Shown: positions 1 to 6,817 of the stretch, in pieces
Layout: each line of letters starts with the position of its first letter
How positions within the stretch are numbered: position 1 is the first letter of the stretch
NCBI GenBank assembly: GCA_035530375.1
Contig: DATKUY010000005.1
Span: 1 to 64,000, forward strand
Origin: Sulfuricella sp035530375
GTDB taxonomy: Bacteria > Pseudomonadota > Gammaproteobacteria > Burkholderiales > Sulfuricellaceae
DNA length: 64,000 nucleotides
Direction: 5' to 3'
The notes under the pieces: model-generated
Seen by the model: only the letters and a program-made list of their open reading frames with translations
Database searches by the model: none
What the model was told of the DNA's origin: nothing
Translations under genes and position numbers: made by a program

Positions 1-117
1 CGTTTCGCTCAATATCATATTTTTAACTCGTTGTAAATACGGCATATTTCGTTCCAGCACACGATCAAAAAACACCAAGTGGTTTTGTCTTCGCCATGAC
101 TGCCGGTGGTGGCGCAC
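1..117 (-). CDS. Possible partial cassette gene, unidentified
   Basis: An open frame runs from a GTG at 117 to the left edge of the window (39 codons, basic, with the stretch RRQNHLVFFDRVLERN). It begins just after the integron recombination site at 126-248, which is where the next cassette gene should start. There is no convincing Shine-Dalgarno before the GTG. An ATG at 45 preceded by GGAACGAAAT is an alternative start. I do not recognise a family, and the frame could be non-coding. Confidence 0.3.
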   Translation of the reverse strand, partial: MRHHRQSWRRQNHLVFFDRVLERNMPYLQRVKNMILSET

Positions 118-125
118 GGCTATCT

Positions 126-248
126 GAGCTTAACGTTCAAATTGAGGGGCTGGCCGCACAGGACTTGGACGGAGCCACGAATGTTGATAAACCACTGGCC
201 GCAATGAGACTGCATACGGCCAGTCCCGCTCGAATGCAGGGTTAGAAC
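126..248 (-). other. Integron attC site, long form
   Basis: Read on the minus strand the site opens with GTTCTAACCC at 248-239 (R'' box, RYYYAAC type) and closes with CGTTAAGCTC at 135-126 (R' box, GTTRRRY type). GGCCAG/CTGGCC segments between them can pair. At about 123 bp it is long, in the range of Vibrio-type repeats. It lies about 100 bp downstream of the gene at 350-640. Confidence 0.5.
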
Positions 249-349
249 TTTTACTACGGAGTAACGCATGAAAGAGATGCACTGGAGCGACTGCGCCACC
301 AACAATAGGGGATGCCCTGATCTTCTTGGCCCATGTGACTGTGGGTGGG

Positions 350-640
350 CTAAAGCTCGGCATAAATTTTTACCATCCTTGAGTCATTGCGTGAGTATTT
401 GGGTCTCGTACCTACGAATGAATCTCCCGTTTTGGATAGGTTCGTTATTTTCTCGACGGTCAACAAGTCCCACTCGTGACCGTCTTTAGTATGGTCTCCG
501 TGGGTTTGGTAGCAAGAAAGAACATCGTTTCCTTTTGTAGAAACGCCAACAGTATGAGGCTCAACAATGCGCGGAATACCTTTGTATGTAAGAGACAGAA
601 CTTCACGATTGCGGATAGCGTTAATTATGGTTTGCAGCAT
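350..640 (-). CDS. Small WYL-like cassette protein
   Basis: A 96-residue protein. The start is the ATG at 640 because it follows a strong GGAGGTAATC ribosome-binding site; a longer frame to 808 would run through the upstream attC. The sequence resembles a stand-alone WYL-type domain: an N-terminal helix (INAIRNREVLSLTYKG), then RIVEPHTVGV, a central W (HEWDLLTVEKI) and a C-terminal F..TRPKYSR. WYL domains bind nucleic acids or ligands in regulators, but no DNA-binding partner is present here, so the function is unknown. It sits as a gene cassette between attC sites. The family assignment rests on motif spacing only. Confidence 0.6.
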   Translation of the reverse strand: MLQTIINAIRNREVLSLTYKGIPRIVEPHTVGVSTKGNDVLSCYQTHGDHTKDGHEWDLLTVEKITNLSKTGDSFVGTRPKYSRNDSRMVKIYAEL

Positions 641-665
641 GATTACCTCCCATCGGTGATTGAAA

Positions 666-737
666 GTTCTAACGTAGAAGTAACCGGCGCTGTGCGGCTT
701 TATCGCGCAGCGTCCGTGTTGACTGCCGGGTTGGGCG
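666..737 (-). other. Integron attC site, short form
   Basis: On the minus strand the site runs from GCCCAACC (736-729, R'') through a stem GGACGCTGCGCG / CGCACAGCGCC with loop ATAAAGC to GTTACTTCTACGTTAGAAC (about 684-666, L'/R'). Length is about 72 bp, usual for bacterial attC. The gene at 700-978 stops inside it. The same stem-loop occurs in the solitary site at 35958-36030. Confidence 0.75.
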
Positions 738-978
738 TTTCCTTGCCAGTAAACAATCCGCCGGCAAACCCGATTACAGCAAAGAAAATATTTGCCAAGA
801 CCTGACAATCTAGCTTGTTTGCCGCATAAAGTAACCCTGATAAAACAACGACAAGCAACAGCAGGAAGGTACTTGTTGCAAAGCGACCGAACCCTTTAGT
901 TTTGGTAATAAAAAAGCCGAGCAGAGCGACTAGACCAATAGCAAATACTGAAATTAGTAACCAACTATTTGTTTCCAT
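700..978 (-). CDS. Small integral membrane cassette protein
   Basis: A 92-residue hydrophobic protein with three likely membrane spans: residues about 5-24 (LLISVFAIGLVALLGFFI), 32-52 (ATSTFLLLLVVVLSGLLYA) and 60-78. The start at 978 follows AAAGGGGAACTAA. The final residues NPAVNTDAAR are encoded by the attC site, as in many cassette genes. It is 26 bp downstream of the lipoprotein gene at 1005-1568 with no attC between, so both probably travelled in one cassette. No family recognised; function unknown. Confidence 0.6.
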   Translation of the reverse strand: METNSWLLISVFAIGLVALLGFFITKTKGFGRFATSTFLLLLVVVLSGLLYAANKLDCQVLANIFFAVIGFAGGLFTGKETPNPAVNTDAAR

Positions 979-1004
979 TTAGTTCCCCTTTTCGTATGGA
1001 ACGA

Positions 1005-1568
1005 CTATTTACACAACTCATCAGGACTTTCCTTGGGTTTGTTGTTAATGCCATTCGCGCACCATTGGTAGCATAAGGCCTGAATGTTCATCAAAACGGA
1101 TTTATCTGATATGGCTTTTGAAGATGTATTTTTGGCGAATTCTGAGAATTCACTGCAAGCAGCCTCTGTTTTTTTTGCGTATCCAATGTTGTAGCAGGAC
1201 TCATGCAGGTCTTGCATATTGCAGTTCGTTGTTTTCTTGGTTGTGGCCATTTTCTTTCTGTTGTCTGTAATTGCCCTTGCGGCAATTGCATAGGCCGCTT
1301 CTCTCAGATCCTTTTTTGCTCTTGCTTCAAGAAATGCATCGTATTGACGCACTGCGGCGTTTTCATATTTGACACACGCGAAGATTGCACCAGCAGCGAT
1401 GTCACCAATACCACTTATTCCATCATCAAGGGACTTGCTCTTGTCCGAAACGCAATCAAAATAATCAGGAATTAGCCGCTTTCTCTGTTGTTGCAACTCT
1501 GGACTAGCGCAACCTACGAGAGAGATGGCAAGAAAGAAGATGGATGGCTTAAATAAAGAATATGACAT
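1005..1568 (-). CDS. Putative lipoprotein, cassette-borne
   Basis: A 187-residue protein starting at the ATG at 1568, with GAGGTGAG placed 6-7 bases before it; a longer frame to 1595 exists but lacks a ribosome site. The N terminus MSYSLFKPSIFFLAISLVGC is a signal peptide ending in a lipobox (LVGC, with A next), so the protein is probably lipid-anchored in the cell envelope. The mature part is charged and alpha-helical and holds about eight cysteines, including CNMQDLHESC and CYQWC, which suggests disulfides in the periplasm. It lies between the YHYH-type gene and the small membrane gene on the same strand. I do not recognise the family. Confidence 0.6.
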   Translation of the reverse strand: MSYSLFKPSIFFLAISLVGCASPELQQQRKRLIPDYFDCVSDKSKSLDDGISGIGDIAAGAIFACVKYENAAVRQYDAFLEARAKKDLREAAYAIAARAITDNRKKMATTKKTTNCNMQDLHESCYNIGYAKKTEAACSEFSEFAKNTSSKAISDKSVLMNIQALCYQWCANGINNKPKESPDELCK

Positions 1569-1585
1569 GTTCAACTCACCTCGAT

Positions 1586-1717
1586 TCAGTGGCAATGATA
1601 AGTGCCGGTTTGATGGTCATGGTGACAACCATTCTTATCAGTGCGTCCTGAGTGGGCATAAGCCCAACTGGAGCCGATGGCAAGCAGTACCGCCAGAAGC
1701 GCAGATGTTTTTTTCAT
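1586..1717 (-). CDS. Small secreted YHYH-type protein
   Basis: A 43-residue protein: signal peptide MKKTSALLAVLLAIGSSWAYA followed by HSGRTDKNGCHHDHQTGTYHCH. This His/Cys-rich mature peptide matches the short YHYH domain found in many bacterial exported proteins, whose metal-binding function is presumed but not established. The ATG at 1717 follows GGGGATTACCATC; a longer frame to 1840 runs into attC-like and palindromic DNA and is rejected. It is the first gene after the half attC at 1766-1783, the position nearest to where an integron promoter would be. Confidence 0.65.
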   Translation of the reverse strand: MKKTSALLAVLLAIGSSWAYAHSGRTDKNGCHHDHQTGTYHCH

Positions 1718-1783
1718 GATGGTAATCCCCGTGCAATTATGGGCAAAGGATGGCGCTGCCCGTTTCGCCCAACGTGAAGTAGA

Positions 1784-1821
1784 CATCCTATTTGACGCAA
1801 GATATTGCGTCAAATAGGATG
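1784..1821. repeat. Perfect 17-bp inverted repeat
   Basis: Left arm CATCCTATTTGACGCAA (1784-1800), loop GATA, right arm TTGCGTCAAATAGGATG (1805-1821), with no mismatch. It abuts the half attC at 1766-1783. Neither strand has a following T-tract, so it is a poor intrinsic terminator; a recombinase or operator site is possible. From 1822 to 2068 I see no gene, only AT-rich DNA with another TATTGCGTCC at about 1878. Confidence 0.7.
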
Positions 1822-2068
1822 GATAAAATGTTTTCGGCAAATTAATAATCCATTTATATCAATCAACTATGTGTTTTTATTGCGTCCTAAAAAGTCCAGC
1901 CAACTCGCCATGTGTTTTTCCTGTCAAATTGCCTATTACTTTGCCCCGTTCAAGTAACGCGAGAGGCTACGGATATGCGAAGTAGATTATAAGCACAATT
2001 CGCCAGCGGCAACATGCTTAAATAATATCCAATCATTCTGGCATGAAAATTCGGGCTAGAATATAACC

Positions 2069-2734
2069 ATGAACCTCCCCGACAACCTCCTGCCCTTCGA
2101 CTGGCTGTGGCCCGGCTGGGGGCTGTTCGCGCTGGCCTTGTTCTGGGCGGTGCGCACCGCCCCCTGGCACAAACTCAAGGACGCCAGCCGGCTCAACCTG
2201 TGGCTGGGCACGTGCGTGCTGCTGATGGCAATCTGGAGCGTCAAGACCGGCATCAAGCCGGGACTGAATTTCCATCTGCTCGGCGCCACCGCCATGACGC
2301 TGATGTTCGGGCCGCAGCTTGCCCTGCTCGGCCTCGCCATCGTTCTCGCGGCGGTCACTCTGGCAGGCATGAGCGGCTGGCAGGGATTCGGCTGGAACAT
2401 GCTCATCATGGGCGCCTTGCCGGTAGCGGTGAGCTACAGCATGTACTGGCTGGCCGACCGCAAGCTGCCCAATCACCTGTTTATCTATATTTTCCTCAAC
2501 GCCTTCCTCGGTGGCGCACTGGCAATGGCCTGCGTCGGCTTGGGCGCGATGCTGCTGTTGCAGGCTGCTGGCGCCTATCCGGCGGTTTACCTCCAGAATA
2601 ATTACCTGCCCTACTTCATCCTGATGGCGTGGTCGGAGGCTGTCACCACCGGCATGGCGATCACCCTGATGACGGTTTATTACCCGGAGTGGGTCGACAC
2701 CTTCGACGAGTCGCGCTACCTGCACCGCAAGTAA
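2069..2734 (+). CDS. CbiM-like energy-coupling factor permease
   Basis: A 221-residue membrane protein with about six hydrophobic segments and the conserved pattern GLNFHLLGATAMTLMFGPQLA, typical of the CbiM/ECF S-component family that takes up Co or Ni ions as part of an ABC transporter. This shorter proteobacterial version usually occurs without neighbouring CbiN/Q/O genes, as here, so its substrate and partners are unclear. The first ATG is used; the preceding DNA (CTAGAATATAACC) has no strong ribosome site. The gene lies alone between the cassette region and nifJ, which is convergent to it. Confidence 0.75.
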   Translation: MNLPDNLLPFDWLWPGWGLFALALFWAVRTAPWHKLKDASRLNLWLGTCVLLMAIWSVKTGIKPGLNFHLLGATAMTLMFGPQLALLGLAIVLAAVTLAGMSGWQGFGWNMLIMGALPVAVSYSMYWLADRKLPNHLFIYIFLNAFLGGALAMACVGLGAMLLLQAAGAYPAVYLQNNYLPYFILMAWSEAVTTGMAITLMTVYYPEWVDTFDESRYLHRK

Positions 2735-2824
2735 CCGCAAGCCCGGAGTTGCCGCCAGGAATGCCTCTTTCGCTTCGACAGGTACGCTTGCCAGCGATGA
2801 TGTCATTGCCCCGCAGAAAAAAGA

Positions 2825-2850
2825 CGCCGTACCGGTGAGCAGGTACGGCG
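2825..2850. terminator. Hairpin between convergent genes
   Basis: CGCCGTACC, an 8-base loop, then GGTACGGCG. It lies between the convergent CbiM-like gene and nifJ, where a bidirectional stop would be useful, but no T-tract follows on either strand. It may act as a weak terminator or 3' stabiliser. Confidence 0.4.
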
Positions 2851-2950
2851 CAAGGGGAGATTGTTACTGCTTCAACTATAGACAATGATTCCGGAAATAA
2901 TGGTTGGCCTTTATTTCATCAAATTCAATTGGCAAGACTGAATTCATGCT

Positions 2951-5900
2951 TTACGCTTCCGGCTGACGCTTACCGCCAGGGGATTCCTTTTTAGCGTCGC
3001 CCGCTGCGCCTTTGCCAGGGCCGCCCGCCATCTGCTCATAAAATGCGAAGCGCTTCTGCAATTCGTGCTCGTAAAACGCCAGCACTTCCCCGCCGTCACT
3101 ATCCAACTCCTTCACCAGGCCACGGAAGCGCGGCTCGTTCTTGACAAACTCGCGGTATGAGACGGATGGCTTCTGTGAATCCAGCTTGAGCGGGTTCTTG
3201 CCTTCCTGCTCGCGCCGCGGGTCGTAGCTGTACAGCGGCCAGTGGCCGGTGCTCACCGCCAGTTCCTGCTGGTGGAGCTGCTTGCCCATTTCGTAGCCGT
3301 GCTCGACGCACGGGCTGTAGGCGATGATCAGCGACGGGCCGTCGTAGGATTCTGCTTCGAGGAAGGTCTTCAGGGTATGAATATCCTTCGCACCGTAGGC
3401 GACATGAGCCACGTAGACGTTGCCGTAGCTCATGGCAATCAGCCCCAGATCCTTCTTGCCGGTATGCTTGCCGCCCGCAGCGAATTTCGCCATGGCGCCA
3501 TGCGGTGTGGCCTTGGACATCTGGCCACCGGTATTCGAATAGACTTCGGTGTCGAGCACCAGGATATTCACGTTGCGCCCCGATGCCAGCACATGGTCGA
3601 GGCCGCCGAAACCGATGTCATAGGCCCAGCCGTCACCGCCGATGATCCACACGCTCTTCTTCGCCAGATATTCGGCCACGCTCTCCAGGTTGCGCGCCTC
3701 GACCGAATCGATCCCGGCCAGCACCTTGCGCAAAGCTTCGATACGTTCGCGCTGCTGGAAAATGCCAGCCTCGGCGGACTGGTCGGCGTTGATTATCGCC
3801 ATCACCAGATCCGCGCCGATCTGCGGTTCCATGCGCTCCAGCAACTCGCGGGCGAATTCCCTATGCTTGTCGATACTGACGCGGAAACCCAGACCGAATT
3901 CGGCATTGTCCTCGAACAGCGAGTTCGACCAGGCCGGACCGCGCCCCTCGGCATTCTGGCTGTAAGGCGTGGTCGGCAGGTTGCCGCCGTAAATCGAGGA
4001 ACAGCCGGTCGCATTGGCGACCACCATGCGGTCGCCGAACAGCTGGCTGGCAAGGCGGATATAAGGCGTTTCGCCGCAGCCGACGCAGGCGGTCGGAAAT
4101 TCGAACAGGGGCTGCAGCACCATCGCACCCTTGATGGTGGATGTGCGCAACTGGGCGCGGTCGAATTCCGGCAGCGTCAGGAAAAACTCGAAATTCTTCT
4201 TCTCCTGCTCGCGCAGCGGCGCCTGCGGGCGCATTTCGAGCGCCTTGTGGCCGTCGACCTTGGAAACCGCCGGGCAGATATCCGCGCACAGGCGGCAACC
4301 GGTGCAATCTTCCGGCGCGACCTGGTAGCTGATATGCATGCCCTGCTCGAATTCCTTGCCCTTGACCTGGATATGCTTGAAGGTAGGCGGAGCATTCTTC
4401 GCCAGTTCGGCCGGGAACACCTTGGAGCGGATCGCGGTGTGCGGACAGACGAACGGGCACTTGCCGCAATAGATGCACAACTCATCGTCCCACACCGGGA
4501 TTTCCTGCGCCAGATTGCGCTTGTCCCACTGCGAGGTGCCAGTCGGCCAGGTGCCGTCGTTGGGCAGCGCGCTGACCGGCAGCCGGTCGCCGCGCCCGGC
4601 CATGATCTCGGCGGTGATCCTCTTCACGAACTCGGGCGCGAAGGCAGGCACCGGCTCCGGCATCTCGTGGGTGCTGGTGACCACTTTCGACACTTCCACC
4701 TTGTGCAGGTTGGCAATGGTCTCGTCGATCGCCCTCCAGTTGGCTTCCACCACGGCCTTGCCTTTCTTGCTGTAGGATTTCTCGGCGGCATGCTTGATCT
4801 TCTCGATCGCCACCTCGCGCGGCAGCACGCCCGAAATGGCGAAGAAACAGGTCTGCATGATGGTGTTGATGCGGCTGCCCATGCCGGTTGCCTTGGCGAT
4901 GGCGTAGGCGTCGATCACGTAAAATTCGAGCTTCTTGGCGATGATCTGCAACTGCATCTTGTGCGTCAGGGTGTTCCATACCTTGTCCGGCGGCTCCGGC
5001 GAATTGAGCAGGAATACTGCGCCCTCGACGGCGGCGCTCAACATGTCGTAGCGTTCCAGAAATACCGGCTGGTGGCAGCCGACGAAATTCGCCTCGTTGT
5101 CGCCGATCAGATAGGGCGAATGAATCGGCTTGGGGGAGAAACGCAGATGGGAGATGGTCGCCGCACCCGCCTTTTTCGAGTCGTAGACGAAGTAGCCCTG
5201 ACCATAGAGCTCGGTTTCCTCGCCCATGATCTTGATGGTGTTCTTGTTGGCGCCGACCGTGCCGTCGGAACCCAGGCCGTAGAACATGCAGCGCATCACG
5301 CCATGGCCTGCGTCGGTGCGGAAATCCTCATCCCATTCCAGGCTGGTGTGGGTGACGTCATCGATGATGCCGATGGTGAAGTGGTTCTTGGGCCGATCTT
5401 TTTTCAGCTCGTCGAACACCCCCTTGGCCATGCCCGGCGTAAATTCCTTGGAAGACAAACCATAGCGTCCGCCCACCACGCGCGGCATCGCCGCGAAACG
5501 CGAAACGCCGGCCATGGATGATTCCGCCACCGCCGTCACGACATCCTTGTACAACGGCTCGCCGTCGGAACCCGGCTCCTTGGTGCGGTCCAGCGCGGCA
5601 ATGCACTTAACCGTAACCGGGATCGCCTTGAGCAACTCTTCCGCCGCGAACGGGCGATACAGGCGCACCTTCACCAGCCCGACTTTCTCGCCATGGGCAT
5701 TGAGATGGTCAACGGTTTCCTCGGCCGCCTCGACGCCCGACCCCATCAGCATCATCACGCGCTCCGCATCCGGCGCGCCGACATACTCATAGAGGTGGTA
5801 CTGGCGGCCGGTCAGACTGGCGAACTTGTCCATGACCTTCTGCACCGCTTCCGGCATGCGGTCGTAGAACGGGTTGACCGTTTCGCGCGCCTGGAAGAAC

Positions 5901-6574
5901 ACATCCGGGTTCTGGGCCGTGCCACGGATCACCGGATGATCGGGTGACAACGCGCGGGCGCGGTGGGCGAACACCAGCTTGTCGTCGATCATCTCGCGTA
6001 CCACCTCGACCGGCACCTGTTCGACCTTGGCAACTTCATGGGAAGTGCGGAAACCATCGAAGAAATGCAGGATCGGCACACGGGTTTCAAGGGTGGCCGC
6101 CTGGGCGATCAGCGCCATGTCCATCGCCTCCTGCACCGAGTTCGAAGCAAGGTAGGCAAAGCCGGTGGAGCGCGCCGACATCACGTCGCTGTGATCGCCG
6201 AAGATCGACAGGCCCTGGGCAGCAAGCGAGCGCGCTGCCACATGCATGACGAACGGCGTCAGCTCGCCGGCGATCTTGTACATATTGGGGATCATCAGCA
6301 GCAGGCCCTGCGAGGCGGTGAAGGTCGTCGCCAACGAACCGGTCTGCAGCGCGCCATGTATGGCGCCGGCGGCCCCCCCCTCGCTCTGCATTTCCACCAC
6401 TTCCGGGACGGTGCCCCATAAATTCTTGACGCCCTGCGCCGACCAGGAATCGGAATATTCCCCCATCGGCGACGAGGGCGTGATCGGATAAATCGCGATC
6501 ACTTCATTGGTAAGGTGGGCAATATAAGCGGCGGCTTCGTTGCCGTCGATCGTAACCATGCGAGCTTGAGACAT
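2951..6574 (-). CDS. nifJ: Pyruvate:ferredoxin (flavodoxin) oxidoreductase
   Basis: A 1207-residue single-chain enzyme that interconverts pyruvate and CoA with acetyl-CoA, CO2 and reduced ferredoxin or flavodoxin. The order of parts is that of the family: N-terminal pyrimidine-binding domain (GNEAAAYIAHL, YPITPSSPMGEY), central region (GSDGTVGANKNTIKIMG), an 8Fe ferredoxin insert near residues 700-770 (CIYCGKCPFVCP and CTGCRLCADICP), and a C-terminal thiamine-diphosphate domain with GDGWAYDIGFGGLDHV near 980. I start at the ATG at 6574 (MSQARMVTIDGNEAAA) because AAGGGGTG precedes it. In an autotroph it can run in the carboxylating direction to feed biosynthesis, or supply low-potential electrons. 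It is monocistronic here. Confidence 0.96.
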   Translation of the reverse strand: MSQARMVTIDGNEAAAYIAHLTNEVIAIYPITPSSPMGEYSDSWSAQGVKNLWGTVPEVVEMQSEGGAAGAIHGALQTGSLATTFTASQGLLLMIPNMYKIAGELTPFVMHVAARSLAAQGLSIFGDHSDVMSARSTGFAYLASNSVQEAMDMALIAQAATLETRVPILHFFDGFRTSHEVAKVEQVPVEVVREMIDDKLVFAHRARALSPDHPVIRGTAQNPDVFFQARETVNPFYDRMPEAVQKVMDKFASLTGRQYHLYEYVGAPDAERVMMLMGSGVEAAEETVDHLNAHGEKVGLVKVRLYRPFAAEELLKAIPVTVKCIAALDRTKEPGSDGEPLYKDVVTAVAESSMAGVSRFAAMPRVVGGRYGLSSKEFTPGMAKGVFDELKKDRPKNHFTIGIIDDVTHTSLEWDEDFRTDAGHGVMRCMFYGLGSDGTVGANKNTIKIMGEETELYGQGYFVYDSKKAGAATISHLRFSPKPIHSPYLIGDNEANFVGCHQPVFLERYDMLSAAVEGAVFLLNSPEPPDKVWNTLTHKMQLQIIAKKLEFYVIDAYAIAKATGMGSRINTIMQTCFFAISGVLPREVAIEKIKHAAEKSYSKKGKAVVEANWRAIDETIANLHKVEVSKVVTSTHEMPEPVPAFAPEFVKRITAEIMAGRGDRLPVSALPNDGTWPTGTSQWDKRNLAQEIPVWDDELCIYCGKCPFVCPHTAIRSKVFPAELAKNAPPTFKHIQVKGKEFEQGMHISYQVAPEDCTGCRLCADICPAVSKVDGHKALEMRPQAPLREQEKKNFEFFLTLPEFDRAQLRTSTIKGAMVLQPLFEFPTACVGCGETPYIRLASQLFGDRMVVANATGCSSIYGGNLPTTPYSQNAEGRGPAWSNSLFEDNAEFGLGFRVSIDKHREFARELLERMEPQIGADLVMAIINADQSAEAGIFQQRERIEALRKVLAGIDSVEARNLESVAEYLAKKSVWIIGGDGWAYDIGFGGLDHVLASGRNVNILVLDTEVYSNTGGQMSKATPHGAMAKFAAGGKHTGKKDLGLIAMSYGNVYVAHVAYGAKDIHTLKTFLEAESYDGPSLIIAYSPCVEHGYEMGKQLHQQELAVSTGHWPLYSYDPRREQEGKNPLKLDSQKPSVSYREFVKNEPRFRGLVKELDSDGGEVLAFYEHELQKRFAFYEQMAGGPGKGAAGDAKKESPGGKRQPEA

Positions 6575-6778
6575 CGAAACACCCCTTAAGATGAGATTAA
6601 TTTGACCATGATTGAAATTAAAACATAGCAGCTTGCTGTCAAAACTACCATGCTCAGGCATGCCTTGCAATTTTCTCCATGTTATCTATGTGAGATATCT
6701 TATAAAAGTATCAATAAAAAACCTGCGCACAGAAATTTACCTTTCCGGACCGGATAATATTTCTGGCCGTCCAGAGTG

Positions 6779-6784
6779 TATAAT
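6779..6784 (+). promoter_or_regulatory. Candidate -10 element before hrpA
   Basis: TATAAT is a perfect sigma70 -10 match, but no good -35 is visible 16-18 bases upstream. If used, transcription would begin near 6791, ruling out the GTG at 6776 as the hrpA start and favouring the GTG at 6818. The rest of the gap between nifJ and hrpA (6575-6775) is AT-rich and shows nothing else. Confidence 0.35.
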
Positions 6785-6817
6785 TCCGGCAACACCTGCT
6801 TAAACCTGCCCATCGCC

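Larger units (their letters stand above)
1..1783 (-). mobile_element. Integron cassette cluster without integrase (CALIN-like)
   Basis: Four or five small genes all lie on the minus strand, closely packed, with attC-type recombination sites at 126-248 and 666-737 and half a site at 1766-1783 (minus strand TCTACTTCACGTTGGGC, matching the L'/R' half of an attC). The genes are unrelated to each other and to the core genome, and one ends inside an attC, giving the tail NPAVNTDAAR that is typical of cassette proteins. An intI gene would be expected on the high-coordinate side, but there is only a 250-bp gap and then a CbiM-like gene on the other strand. The array is therefore either orphaned or continues left beyond the window. 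Confidence 0.65.

Noticed and set aside
1005..1595. Longer start for the cassette lipoprotein at 1595
   Set aside because: The nine extra residues would hide the signal peptide and there is no ribosome site, whereas GAGGTGAG precedes the ATG at 1568.
3242..5521. Long open frame (759 codons) on the plus strand opposite nifJ
   Set aside because: It is antisense to an intact, strongly conserved NifJ and has no recognisable domain; open antisense frames are common in GC-rich genes.
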